Below, one piece after another: positions 47,191 through 58,068 of a stretch of 64,000 nucleotides of DNA; the stretch's first letter is position 1, and every line of letters starts with the position of its first letter. Where the stretch lies: positions 124,001 through 188,000 of the forward strand of contig JASMTS010000012.1 of assembly GCA_041694155.1 (NCBI GenBank), written 5' to 3'. The position numbers and the translations under genes are program-made. The notes below the pieces were generated by a model. It made no database searches and was not told where the DNA came from. It saw nothing but the letters and a program-made list of their open reading frames with translations. Source of the stretch: JAAZVM01 sp041694155 (GTDB lineage: Bacteria; Patescibacteriota; Gracilibacteria; BD1-5; UBA6164).

Positions 47191-48490
47191 ATTTTTTATT
47201 GAAAAATGATTCTATTAATTTTTTATATACCATTCTTTGTTTTAATTCTTCATAATATTTTGTTCATGGTATATATAATTCTTTTAATCTTTCTAATACT
47301 TCTTTATTTTCAAATCTAGACATTATTTTTTCTATTTCTTCTTTCATTTCATCTTCTGATACTTCTACTTTTTCTAATTCTCATAATTTATGTAATATTA
47401 GTTCTCATTGTAGTCTTTTTAGTGCTGTTTCTTTTACATGTTTTTCTTTATACTCTTCTTCTGACATTTTCAAACTTTCTAAGTAATCAGCTACTTTTAT
47501 ATTTTGAGATGCCATATTTTCTTTTATTTCAGTATAAACTTTTTCTATTTGGTTTTTTAATAAGTTTTCACCAACTTCAAGTTTTGAAACTTTTAATAAT
47601 TCATCAATAAGTTTACTTTCTTCTTCCATTCTAGCATTTGATTCTTTAGTTTCTCTAATTTCTTCTTTTAATAAATCTTTGAAACCATTTAAATCTAATT
47701 TTTTACCTCTTAATTGTTCTATAAATTCTTCGCTAAATTCTGGTTTTACTCATCTTTCGAATTTTTTTATTGTTACTTTGAATTTTGTTTTTTTGTTAGC
47801 AAAATCTTTATTATGATAATCTTCAGGGAAGTTAACATCTATTTCTAATTCATCTCATAATTTAGCTCATACTATTTGTTCTTCAAAACCAGGAACTAGT
47901 ATATTAGAACCTAATACAAGAGGATAATCTTGCATAGAAGTATTATCTAAAAGTTCTCAATTTTCAAATCATTGTGTATCTATTGTAGCTCTGTCTCACA
48001 TTTTTAGTTTTGATCTTTTGTCAGTTATTTCCTCAAATTTTGTAAATCTTTTTTCTATATCTTCTAATGCAGCTTTTACTTCTTTGTCACTAACTTCTAT
48101 TTCTTTTTTTTCTAGAGAGATTTTTTTGTAGTCATCATTTATTTCAACTTTAGGTAAAACTTCTATATGAATTTTTATTTTTAAAGGAGATTGAGAAATT
48201 ATTTCTTTTATTACTCATTGAGCAACAGGAACTAATTTTTCTTTTTTTATGGCATCTTTATACATTTTTTCTATTGAGTAATCAATTGCCATTTTATTAA
48301 TATGATCTTCTCCATATTGTCTAACTATAACATCTTCTGGTATTTTAGCTCATTTTCTAAAACCTTTTACTTCAGCATTTTCTTGTAAATGTTTTAAAGC
48401 ATTTTTTCTAGCTTTTGCTACATTTTCAGTTGATTCTTCTACTACAAGCTCAACTATTGAGTTTTCTAAATCTTTTCTTTCTATATTCAT
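47189..48490 (-). CDS. tig: Trigger factor
   Basis: 433 aa ribosome-bound chaperone. N-terminal ribosome-binding domain with the FRKG motif (VKGFRKGAKIPEDVI, about 41-55), a PPIase-like middle domain (about 160-245, GDRATIDTQGF, LGSNILVPGFEEQIVG), and a long helical C-terminal chaperone domain ending FFNKK. Normal length and domain order. Downstream hairpin is shared with the opposing gene. Confidence 0.97.
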
Positions 48491-48520
48491 TTTAATTAAT
48501 TATAAGTAAATAAATTCAAA

Positions 48521-48534
48521 CGGCGCGTATTATA
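48521..48534 (-). promoter_or_regulatory. Likely tig promoter -10 with GC-rich initiation region
   Basis: On the minus strand TATAAT (complement of 48529-48534) is followed by ACGCGCCG, a rare GC-rich patch in AT-rich intergenic DNA. It lies about 35 bases before the tig ATG, where transcription could begin. Confidence 0.5.
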
Positions 48535-48560
48535 TATAAAATAATATAAATATCAATTTT

Positions 48561-49700
48561 TTAGTTTTGTTTTTTGTGTTTTATTTCATAATCGTAACTA
48601 TTTGTTTTTTCATTGTAAAAATACTGTATTCAATAATCTTCGTATTGTTGGTAATCTTCTACTATATAATCTAAGTAACCATTTTTAGATAATTCTTCTT
48701 GATTCTTTGAATTATTTCAAGTTTCTTGATGGTATATTTTGTTAGCTGATTCTATATAAAACAAATTTAATTCACGAATTGATTTATATATATATTTATA
48801 ACACTCATTTTTATTGTCTCTATTTGATTCAATATTTGAATATTCTCACAAGTTGTTTTTTGCTAATTTATTTATTTCTTCTATTAACTGTCAATTAATT
48901 GAAATGTTTTTTTGCAAAAATAATCATGATCAAATATTTTGTAATTGAGTTGATATTATATTACAAGCTTCATCTTTATTTTTATTTGATTGCTTAGCTA
49001 GATCCAAAAACATAAAATATGATTTTTCTCTCTCTCATCATTTTCATTGCATTATCGCTGCTAGTATTTTTGTTCATTCTGGTGCATTATCTGATGTAGA
49101 AGCTATTTTATAATATTTTGCTGCATTTTTTGCATCATTTAAATGATAGTAATAATTAAAAGCTAAATAGTATGCAATTTTGTATCATTTACATGTATTT
49201 TTAAATTCTTCTCATCACCATATTTTATTCAAATCATTAATCTCCGTTACTTTATTTATAAGCGATTGATTACAAAAATTTTCCACTCATTTTTTTCATA
49301 TTTTTATAGCTTCTTTTAGATGCTTTTCTTGTTCTGTATCAGTTAAGTCTTCATATCTTGGATTGTAGTCTGTTAGTAATAATTGTGCTAAAACATAAGG
49401 ATGTTCAAAATATGGATTTAGGTCTGTTACTAAATTAGTAATCAAGTATAAGTATTTTTTGTATTCACTATGAAAAGCATTGGCACCAATATACTGTATA
49501 GTATTTAGCCAATAATAGTCAGCTTTTATGTTTTTAAATCAAAAAGAAGTTATTTTTGCTGAATCACTTCTTGGTAAATCTTCAGGGTGTTCTATTATTT
49601 CTTTTTTTATTTCTTTTTGCTTTGAATAGTTTTGTTCATTTATTTTCCAAAATGAAAATGAACTTAATAATAAAAATATAATTATTAATAATTTCTTCAT
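48561..49700 (-). CDS. Exported helical repeat (TPR-like) protein, unknown
   Basis: 379 aa. One hydrophobic N-terminal segment (1-18), then helices rich in Tyr, Asn and Lys. ADYYWLNTIQYIG (about 60-72) and DLNPYFEHPYVLAQLLL (about 95-111) resemble tetratricopeptide-like repeat units found at the N-terminus of CPR membrane-tethered TPR proteins. A second repeat-like block is near 195-215 (YYLAFNYYYHLNDAKNAAKYY). Partner unknown. Most glycines are UGA. Confidence 0.7.
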
Positions 49701-49721
49701 ATTTTTTGTTAAAATATAATT

Positions 49722-50214
49722 TTATATGTCATCTCAGTCTATATCAATTGTTAATTTTTCATTAACTTTTCATATATATAATCTTCTTTCTTCTCACTCT
49801 CATATACTTTTTGTATATATTTTGTCGTTATTGTATTCCGCTACTATAGAGTGGATTTTTTTTCTATCATAGGCATTATAGTACGGTAACATTAAATCCT
49901 TTCATGAACTTTCTACATATTTTATTTTTTCTAATATTGTATTTTTTAAATAATTATCTTTTGATTGAATATAATCATTAACCTCTAAAAAAACTTTTAC
50001 TTTTTCATCTGTTAGTTTTTTTTGACATTAATCTAATTATATTTGATAGATTTTCTAAATTTTTTCATTTTTGTCATATTAGTAACCCTGACTCTGGGGT
50101 CTTGATTTTAATGTTATAATTTCAAGCTTTTTGTTCTATAACATCTATTTTTTCTACTTCTACTCATAAGTTTTTTAAAAGTTCTGATGTTAAAATTTTT
50201 ATTTTTTCTAACAT
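49722..50214 (-). CDS. jag: Jag (KhpB)-type KH-R3H RNA-binding protein, frameshifted
   Basis: Two halves in two frames. From ATG at 50214 the first frame gives MLEKIKILTSELLKN and a KH domain with SGLLIGQKGKNLENLSNII, and would stop at 49978. From the A8 run (50016-50023 on the plus strand as T8) the +1 frame continues LTDEKVKVFLEVN and an R3H domain (LPYYNAYDRKKIHSIVAEYN, KSIGEGEERRLYIG) to TAA at 49722. With seven A's instead of eight, a clean 163-aa Jag results. Jag/KhpB binds RNA and usually lies beside yidC; here it is 12 kb away. Either a one-base error, a real mutation or slippage. Confidence 0.88.
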
Positions 50215-50286
50215 TTTTTAATAATTAATATTAAAATTATCTTAAGATTAACAAAAAATGGCTTTGTTGCAAGTTTTTATATTTTT

Positions 50287-50314
50287 TTGACATTTTATAA
50301 AAAATACTTATCTT
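50287..50314 (+). promoter_or_regulatory. Predicted promoter for infB
   Basis: TTGACA (50287-50292) and TATCTT (50309-50314) are 16 bases apart, about 40 bases before the infB ATG. Confidence 0.5.
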
Positions 50315-50353
50315 ACTGCAAACATTTCCTTTAATTATTCAATAAAAAAATAA

Positions 50354-52750
50354 ATGCCAGACAAAAAAATAGTAGACGATTATTATGCAAATATAAATTC
50401 AAATGAAAGTAACTCATCAAGTTGAGAAAATAATTCAAAAAAACCTAAAGTAGTTGCTAAGAAAAAAATTGTAGTAAAAAAGCCTGCCTCTAAAAAAGAG
50501 ACAGGTTCTTCAAGTGTATCTAAAAAAACTAACACAAAAGATAAAAAAGAAGAACAAAATCAAAACCAAGTTAACAAATGAAATAATCAAGCTAAGAAAA
50601 AAAGAGTTGTTCAAAAAATAGAAGTTATAAAAAGAGAAGATAGAAAAGATAAGCCTAATGTTAAAAAAACTAACAATAATTCTTCTCCTAAAAAAACTAC
50701 AGATGATAAAACTAGTTTTGTTCCATCAGTAAATCTAAATAAAGAATGATGAAGAAATTTTTCTAAAAATAAAACAAAATGACCTAAGGGTAAATCACTA
50801 AAATCAGAAAATGAAGAAGGTATAAAAAAACCATGAAAAACTAAATTTAAAAATCAAAAAACAAGGTGAAAGGTTAGATTATGAAAAGATGATGAGGTTG
50901 TTTTTACTAGATCAAATAAAATTCAAAAAACTAAAAAGAAGGAAAAAGATGTTGAAGATATACAACAAAATCTAATAGAAAAGAGATGAGAAACTGTTGT
51001 GGTCCCAGAGGCATTGTCGTTAAAAGAGTTGTCTGAAAAATTTTGAGTTGTTTTACCAAAATTGATAGCAGAGTTTATGAAAAATTGATTAATGGTTAAC
51101 ATTAATTCAAAAATTGACTATGAAACAGCAGCAATTATATGAGAATCTTTTGATATAAAAGTAGAAAAAGAAAAATGAGAATGAGCTTCTGTTGAAGATA
51201 TTTTGATATGAGATATTTCACACTTTTTATCAGAAGATGACCCTTCAAAATTAGAACCTAGATCTCCAGTTGTTTCTATAATGGGGCATGTTGATCACTG
51301 AAAAACATCTTTGCTTGATCATATTAGAAAATCAAAAGTTGCTTCTTGAGAAGCTGGTTGAATAACTCAAAGTATATGAGCTTATCAGGCTGAAACTGAT
51401 AATTGAAATATAACTTTTCTTGATACTCCTTGACATGAAGCTTTTACTGTAATGAGAGCTAGGTGAGCTAAATCAACAGATATAGCTATACTAGTTGTTG
51501 CAGCTGATGAATGAGTTAAGCCACAAACAATAGAATCTATAAATCATGCAAAAGAAGCTGATATACCAGTTATTGTTGCAATAAACAAAATGGATAAAGT
51601 TTGAGCTAATCCTGATCATGTAAAATGACAATTAGCTGAAAATTGATTATTACCAGAAGATTGGGGTGGAGATACTCCTATGGTTCCTGTATCTGCAATT
51701 AGTTGATTTTGAGTAGATGATTTACTTGAAATGATTTTGTTGGTTTCTGAAATGAGAGAGCTAAAAGCAAATCCTAATAGAAACTGAGTTGCTACAATAC
51801 TTGAATCTCACTTAGACCCAAATCTTTGACCTGTTGCTACAGTTTTGATTAATACTTGAACTGTTAATTCTTGAGACAATATTGTTTGTCAAGATTCATA
51901 CGGAAAAGTAAAAATACTAAAAAATTACCTTAATCAAAAAATAAAATTTGCTAAACCTTGAGAGCCTGTTTTGATAGTATGACTTGATAAGGTAGTAGAT
52001 TGATGAGATATATTACAAGTTGTTAATTCTTGAGATATAGCTAAAGATAAAGCTCTTGAATATAAAGAGTTATTAGAAAAACAAAAGAAAGAATCAGCTT
52101 CAGGTTTAGACTTGCTTATGTCTAAGATTAAAGCTTGAAATCTAAAACAATTAAAAATTATACTAAAAGCTGATACAAACTGATCTTTAGAGGCCATTAA
52201 AGCTTCGCTTTTGAAATTGTCTACTGAAGAAACAAGTGTTTCTGTTATACATTCTTGAGTTTGATCTATAACAGAATGAGATATATTAATGTGACAATGA
52301 AGTGATGCTATACTTGTTTGATTTAATGTTTGAGTTCTCCCTACTGCTAAATATAGTTTAGAATCATCAGGTGTAGAGTATATCTCTAGTGATATTATAT
52401 ATCATATAACTGAAAGAATTGAAAAAATTATTACTTGAATGTTAGATCCTAAAGAGGTAGAAGTTATTCTTTGAAGAGCTAAGGTTGGTTGAATATTTTT
52501 CACAGAGAAAAAATTTATGATACTTTGATTGATACTATCTGAATGAAATAAGATAGAAAACAAAGCAAAAGTAAGAATAATAAGAAAGAAAAAGTTTATA
52601 TGAAATTGAGTTATTGATTCTCTAAAACAATGAACTTTGGAAGTAAAAGAAGTAGAGTGACCTATTGAGTGTTGAATAAAATTAACAACTTCTGTAAAAG
52701 TTGAGGAGTGAGATGAATTAGAAGTTTATAAAATAGAAATACATAAATAA
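50354..52750 (+). CDS. infB: Translation initiation factor IF-2
   Basis: 798 aa GTPase that places initiator tRNA on the ribosome. A Lys/Asn-rich N-terminus (1-200) precedes the IF-2 N domain, then the G domain: G1 GHVDHGKT (311-318), DTPGH (357-361), NKMD (411-414). The Gly of HGKT and of DTPGH are UGA, which is strong evidence for the code. Domains II to IV follow, with GLDKVVDGGD and KVGGIFF. Length is normal. The cyclic-nucleotide-binding-domain gene follows after 18 bases. Confidence 0.98.
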
Positions 52751-52768
52751 TTTTTTAATTATAAGTTG

Positions 52769-53197
52769 ATGAAAAATATATTAAAAAATGTTGATCTTTT
52801 AAAAACTCTTAGTGATAAAGATTTAGATAGTTTGAGTTTGTTTTGTCAGCCAAAAAAAGTTTCAAAATGAGAGGTTTTGTTTCATGAATGAGATGAGGCA
52901 AATGCTATGTATCTTCTTACTGTTTGAGGGTTTGATGTTACCAAGACATTAAAAGGAAGTAAGGTTAAATTATGAACAGTAAAAGCTGAAGAATTTTTAT
53001 GAGAAATGGCTTTATTTTGAGATAAATGAAAAAGAATGGCAACTGCAACTGCTACTATGGATAGTGAATTGATAACTATATTGTCTTTTTCTATAAAAGA
53101 GTTAGCAAACAAAAATCCAGAATTACTTAAAAAAATCAAAGATTTGATTAATCAAAGACTATTAAGTAATAAAGTTTTAGAAGATGATATTGCCTAG
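52769..53197 (+). CDS. Stand-alone cyclic nucleotide-binding domain protein
   Basis: 142 aa. A single CNB domain with VSKGEVLFHEGDEANAMYLL and the phosphate-binding cassette GEMALFGDKGKRMATAT, which keeps the Glu and Arg that contact cAMP in CAP-type domains. There is no DNA-binding, channel or kinase domain; only a C-terminal helix follows (to 142). It sits between infB and infA and is probably co-transcribed with infB, then closed by a terminator. Ligand unknown. Confidence 0.88.
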
Positions 53198-53221
53198 TTA
53201 TACTAAATTAAAGTAAACAAT

Positions 53222-53273
53222 AAAACACCTAAATGTAAAAAATCTAAAAAAGATTTGCATTTAGGTGTTTTAT
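53222..53273 (+). terminator. Hairpin terminator after the CNB gene
   Basis: A 14-bp outer stem, AAAACACCTAAATG / CATTTAGGTGTTTT, with an inner AAATCT / AGATTT pair, ending in TTTT. It separates infB-CNB from infA. Confidence 0.8.
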
Positions 53274-53316
53274 GTATAGAATGCTGTCACATTTTTGTAT
53301 TCTTATTGACTTATTT

Positions 53317-53547
53317 ATGTCAAACAAACAAGATAAAATTGAGGTAGAGGGTGTTATAGTAAAGGCTCTACCTGGTCTGGTATTTGATGTTCAATTACCA
53401 GAAGAGTTTTGATGAGGAATTATTCAATGATACCTTAGTTGAAAAATGAGAAATAATTTTATAAAACTTATTGAATGAGATAAGGTTTTAGTAGAATTGT
53501 CTCCTTATGATTTAACTAAGTGAAGAATAATCTTTAGACAAAAATAA
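53317..53547 (+). CDS. infA: Translation initiation factor IF-1
   Basis: 76 aa OB-fold factor that binds the ribosomal A site. KIEVEGVIVKALPG, then IIQGYLSGKMRNNFIKLIEGDKVLVELSPYDLTKGRI, read in two parts, gives the family signature. Heads the infA-rpmJ-rpsM-rpsK-rpsD-rpoA-rplQ series, in the common bacterial order. Confidence 0.97.
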
Positions 53548-53606
53548 TTTTTTTACTGTTTTTTGAAATAAAAACAGTAATGTTTATTAATTACTTATAT
53601 ATTGAT

Positions 53607-53723
53607 ATGAAAGTAAGAGCATCTGCAAAACCAATATGCGACAAATGTAAAGTCGTAAAAAGAAAATGAATTGTTAGAGTTATTTGTAGTGTTGACCCAA
53701 AACACAAACAAAGACAAGGATAA
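53607..53723 (+). CDS. rpmJ: Ribosomal protein bL36
   Basis: 38 aa, the normal length. MKVRASAKPICDKCKVVKRK with C11 and C14 and the later C27 and H33 gives the zinc-ribbon version. One UGA glycine. Too short for most ORF calls, but it sits in its expected place between infA and rpsM. Confidence 0.97.
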
Positions 53724-53782
53724 TTCTTAGATAACAATTGCATTAAAAAATATTTTATATTTATATTATATAAACTTAGATT

Positions 53783-54151
53783 ATGGCAAGAATTGCTTGA
53801 ATAAATTTACCAAAAGGTAAACATGTAGAAATTGCGTTAACTTATATTTATGGTATAGGTAGAACTGCTGCAAATGATATCCTAAACAAAGTAGGTATTG
53901 ATAAAACAACAAAAATAGAAACTATTTCAGAAGAAGATTTGGATAAAATCAGATCAGAAATAAAAGCTAATCATGTTGTTGAAGGTGACCTTAGAAGATT
54001 AGTTGCTGGTAATATTAAAAGATTACAAGAAATTAATTGTTATAGAGGTCAAAGACATAGAAAAAGACTTCCTGTTAGAGGTCAAAACACAAAAACTAAT
54101 GCTAAAACTAGAAAAGGTAAAGCGACAGCTATTGCTGGTAAAAAGAAATAA
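53783..54151 (+). CDS. rpsM: Ribosomal protein uS13
   Basis: 122 aa. Small-subunit head protein that contacts the P-site tRNA and uL5. MARIAGINLP, IYGIGRTAANDI, and the basic tail RGQRHRKRLPVRGQNTKTNAKTRKG (split here by domain) are typical. Only the first glycine is UGA; most others are GGT. Confidence 0.98.
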
Positions 54152-54193
54152 TATTTCTAAATTAGTATAACATTTAAATATTTATTTTATATT

Positions 54194-54586
54194 ATGGCTA
54201 AAACTATTGCAAAAAAAAGTAAAAAAACTAGACAAATAATACCACATGGTCAAGTTCACATTAACGCTACTTTCAATAACACTATAGTAAGTGTTACTGA
54301 TGAGAAAGGTAATGTATTAACATGGTCTTCAGGTTGAGCTGCAGGGTTCAAAGGTGCTAGAGAATCTACTCCTTATGCTGCTCAAGTGGTTGCAGAAGAA
54401 GCTATATCTAGAGCAAAAACTCTACATTCTATAGAAACTGTTGAAGTTTTTGTAAAATGAATAGGTATAGGAAGAGAACAAGCTATTAGAGGTTTAATAT
54501 CAGGAGGGGTTGATTTAACTGCTATATTTGATATTACTCCAGTTCCACACAATGGATGTAGAAAGAAAAAAGTAAGAAAACTATAA
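54194..54586 (+). CDS. rpsK: Ribosomal protein uS11
   Basis: 130 aa platform protein of the small subunit. HINATFNNTIVSVTD, WSSGGAAGFKGARESTPYAAQ and the C-terminal PVPHNGCRRKKVRKL are invariant family features. Order rpsM-rpsK-rpsD-rpoA as usual. Confidence 0.98.
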
Positions 54587-54636
54587 TTATTGCTTTCTTT
54601 AAACAATTTTTTAAATTTTAAATTTTAAATTTAATT

Positions 54637-55260
54637 ATGAGGTATACTTGACCAAAGAAAAAACTTTGTAGAAGAGAAGGTGTAAATCTATTTGGTACTG
54701 AAAAATACGATTTAACTAACTCGAAAAGATCTCCTCTTAGAAGTAGAAAAACAAGTGAGTTTGGTACACAACTAAGAAAAAAACAATTAGCAAAAAGAAT
54801 GTTTGGGCTATCAGAAAAACAATTTCTTTCTTATTTTAAGAAAGCTCAAAAATCAAATGCTGAATGAACAACTTGAGAAAAAATGTTACAACTTTTAGAG
54901 TTAAGAGTTGATAATGTTGTATATAGAGCAAACTTTGCTAGAACTAGAATACAATCTAGACAATTTGTAAGTCACGCTCATTTTACATTAAATGGTGTAA
55001 AAATTGATGTTCCATCAATTTCTTTAAAAGTATGAGACGTTATTGCATTGAGAGATAAATTAAAAGAATCTCCTCTATATAAATCTTTACTAGAAGAATT
55101 AGAAGAGTTTTCTAAATCTAATAAATGAAAAGTATCTGCATGTAAATGGATAGATGTTGATTCTAAAAAATTAACTATAACAATTAAGGCATTACCTACT
55201 AAGGAAGATTTTGAACAAATTATAGATATCCAAAAAATAGTAGAATTTTACTCAAAATAA
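54637..55260 (+). CDS. rpsD: Ribosomal protein uS4
   Basis: 207 aa. First protein to bind 16S rRNA and a known operon regulator in other bacteria. RYTGPKKKLCRREGVNLFG, then an RLDNVVYR-type ELRVDNVVYRANFARTR and SHAHFTLNGVKIDVPS form the S4 RNA-binding region. No Cys-zinc set at the N-terminus beyond one Cys. Confidence 0.97.
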
Positions 55261-55297
55261 TAGTTAATTTATGTTATTTTTGTAATCACGTTAAAAT

Positions 55298-56278
55298 ATG
55301 CACATCATTCATAATACAATATGAGTTCCTAAAATTATCCAAAAAGATTTAGAAAATAATACTTCATCTTTTGCTGTATGACCTTTACCAAAAGGATATG
55401 GTGTAACTCTGGGTAATTCGTTGAGAAGAATACTTTTGTCTTCTATCCCATGAACAAAAGTAACTTGAATAAAAGTAAAATGAGTTAGTCATGAATACTC
55501 TACTCTTCCTTGAGTAAAAGATTCTGTTTTAGATATAATACTAAACATAAAAGGATTAGTTTTCTCAAAATCTGAAGTTTGAGTTGAATGGTTAAAATTA
55601 AATAAAGCAAAATCATGAAAGGTTGTTGCTTGAGATATAAAAGCTGTTTCATGAGTAGAAATTTTGAATAAAGATCACTACATTACTGAAATAGATCAAG
55701 ACTGATTAGAGTTAGACATAGAAATAAGAGTTGAAAAATGAGTATGATATGTTACTCAAGAGGAATTAAAAGAAAAAGAAGAAGACGTAGAAGTTTTATT
55801 AGTAGATACTAATTTTTCTCCTGTACTAAATGTTAAATATGATATAGAAAAAGCTAGATTTGGTGAAATAATTGATTTAGATTCACTTAATCTTACAGTT
55901 ACAACAGATGGTTCTATAAGTCCTTCAGATGCTGTAAAATTTTCTTGAAATATGTTAACATCTTACTTCTCAATATTTAATGAAGAATCTTTACAAGTTG
56001 AATGACAATTTATTTCAGATGTAAAAGATTTGATTTCAAGAGAAAAAGAAGAAGTACAAGAAGAGTTAGAAAAAGAAACTTATACTCCAATTGAAGTTAT
56101 GTGATTATCTCCAAGAACATTAAATGCTTTGATAAATTGAGATATACTTTCAATAGAAAAGTTAACAAAATGTACTGAAACAAAGCTTTCTTCAATAAAA
56201 TGATTTGGTAAGAAAGCCATGACAGAAATAAGAGAAGCTCTTGCTGAAAGAGGTCTAAAATTATTAGGTGATGACTAA
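55298..56278 (+). CDS. rpoA: RNA polymerase alpha subunit
   Basis: 326 aa. N-terminal dimerisation domain (FAVGPLPKGYGVTLGNSLRRILLSS, split across 25-50) and a C-terminal alphaCTD (about 262-326) with SPRTLNALINGDI, SIEKL and KGFGKKAMTEIREAL, the UP-element and activator contact domain. Both domains are complete. Lies between rpsD and rplQ as usual. Confidence 0.98.
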
Positions 56279-56308
56279 AATATCTAATTATTAATAATCT
56301 AAAAAACA

Positions 56309-56671
56309 ATGAGACATAGAGTTAGAAAAAATTTAAAGTTCAATAATAAAAGTTTTTCGCATAGAGATGCTATGCAAAGAAATTTATTAACATCTTTTTT
56401 CTTGCACAAATCTATCAAAACAACTGATAAAAAAGCAAAATTGATAGTTCCTATGATTGATAAATTAATCAATGTTGCAAACACAAAAGATGAAATGAAC
56501 GCTATAAGATATGTAATGAAATATCTTTACACAAAAGAAGCATCATTAGAGTTATTTAAAAATGTTGCTCCTAATTATAAAGGAAATAAAAAATCTGGTT
56601 TTACTAGAGCTACTGCTATCAAATTAAGAGATGGTGATAATGCAAAAATTGTAAAATTAGAATTAGTTTAA
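56309..56671 (+). CDS. rplQ: Ribosomal protein bL17
   Basis: 120 aa. MRHRVRKNLKFNNKSFSHRDAM and RNLLTSFFLHKSIKTTDKKAK are the family N-terminus, where canonical bL17 has RHRxxGRKLGR and HR. All four or so glycines are GGN. Follows rpoA by 30 bases. Confidence 0.96.
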   Translation: MRHRVRKNLKFNNKSFSHRDAMQRNLLTSFFLHKSIKTTDKKAKLIVPMIDKLINVANTKDEMNAIRYVMKYLYTKEASLELFKNVAPNYKGNKKSGFTRATAIKLRDGDNAKIVKLELV

Positions 56672-56693
56672 TATTTACTAAAGTTAAATAGAC

Positions 56694-57122
56694 ATGAAAA
56701 CAATTACTCCAACACAACTAAAAGGTGATCAAAGAAACTGGTATGTAATTGATGCTAAAGGTGAAACTTTATGAAGACTAGCAACAAAAATTGCTGTAAT
56801 ATTAAAAGGTAAAAACAAAGCATCATTTGCTCCTCATTTGGATAATTGAGATTACGTTATAGTAACTAACTGTGATAAATTTAATGTAACTTGAAAAAAG
56901 TTAACAGACAAAAGTTATTACAGACATACTGGTTACTTAGGTGGTCTTAAAGAAATTTCTTTGGAAGACTTATTAGAAAAAAAACCTGTTAAAGCATTAG
57001 AATTTGCTGTTTCAGGAATGTTACCAAAAAATAAATTAAGAGCATGAATGTTATCTAGATTAAAATTATTTACATGAGATGAACATTCATATGTTGCTCA
57101 AAAACCTGAACTTATAAAATAA
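56694..57122 (+). CDS. rplM: Ribosomal protein uL13
   Basis: 142 aa. NWYVIDAKGETLGRLATKIA, DYVIVTNCDKFNVTGKK, YYRHTGYLGGLK and AVSGMLPKNKLRAGML are the standard motifs. Pairs with rpsI, 12 bases downstream, as in most bacteria. Confidence 0.98.
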
Positions 57123-57134
57123 TAACAATTATTT

Positions 57135-57527
57135 ATGGCAAATAAATATACTTATAATATTTGAAAAAGAAAAACTGCCTCTGCTCAAGTAAAATTATTT
57201 GAGTGAAAAGGTAAAGATACAATAAACGGTAAACCTGCTTCAGAATACATAACAAGATCAGACTTATTTGATGTTATATATTCTCCACTAAAAGAATGTA
57301 AAGCAAAAGATAACTACTATTTTGAAGTATCTACTGCTGGTTCTGGTTTATCATCTCAAGCTGAAGCAATAAGACTTGGAATATCAAGAAATTTAGCTTG
57401 AATGGATGAATGATTTAAAAAAGTTTTAAAAGCTGCTGGATTTTTAACTAGAGACTCAAGAAAAGTTGAAAGAAAGAAACCAGGTAGACATAAAGCCAGA
57501 AAATCATTACAATGGTCAAAAAGATAA
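57135..57527 (+). CDS. rpsI: Ribosomal protein uS9
   Basis: 130 aa. YNIGKRKTASAQVKLFEGKGK, GLSSQAEAIRLGISRNL, GFLTRDSRKVERKKPGRHKAR and the C-terminal WSKR, whose last Arg reaches the P-site tRNA. Complete. Followed by a structured intercistronic region. Confidence 0.98.
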
Positions 57528-57540
57528 TTTTTATATATAT

Positions 57541-57605
57541 GTCATTATCTGTTTTATTCAGATAATACTAAAAACTATTATTATCCATATAAAATGGATA
57601 ATGAC
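57541..57605 (+). promoter_or_regulatory. Alternating hairpins between rpsI and rpsL
   Basis: Two local hairpins, ATTATCTG / CAGATAAT (57544-57566) and ATTATCCAT / ATGGATAAT (57580-57602), share the ATTATC and GATAAT words. The outer segments GTCATTATC (57541) and GATAATGAC (57597) can pair instead. This could be a leader that switches folds before rpsL. The repeats are seen; regulation is inferred. Confidence 0.55.
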
Positions 57606-57642
57606 CAAAAAATTATATTTAATTTTATAAACATTTGTAGAA

Positions 57643-58059
57643 ATGCCTACTATAAATCAATTAATTAAAAAGAGAAGAAAAACTCCAGCAATAAAAAGTA
57701 AATCACCAGCATTGCAAGTTATGAGAAATTCTCTTAAGAAAACAACTGTTGATATAGCTGGAGGGTGTCCAATGAAAAGAGGAGTTTGTACAAAAGTTAC
57801 AACAATGACTCCTAAAAAACCTAACTCTGCCTTAAGAAAGGTAGCTAGAGTAAGATTGACTAATGGTTATGAAGTAAACGCTTATATAGGTGGTGAAGGT
57901 CATAACTTACAAGAACACTCTGTAGTTGCTATTAGAGGTGGTAGAGTAAAAGATTTACCATGAGTAAGATACCATGTTGTTAGATGAGTATTAGACTGTG
58001 AAGGTGTACAAAACAGAAAACAAGGTAGATCTCTATATGGTACTAAAAAATCAAAATAG
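57643..58059 (+). CDS. rpsL: Ribosomal protein uS12
   Basis: 138 aa. Decoding-centre protein. MPTINQLIKKRRK, KRGVCTKVTTMTPKKPNSALRKVARVRL, YIGGEGHNLQEHSV, RGGRVKDLPGVRYHVVRG. About 14 residues are inserted between PAL and CPMKRGVC (the LQVMRNSLKKTTVDIAGG region) compared with E. coli uS12. Lysine positions linked to streptomycin resistance (PKKPNS, RVKDLPG) are wild type. Confidence 0.98.
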
Positions 58060-58068
58060 TATCTATTA

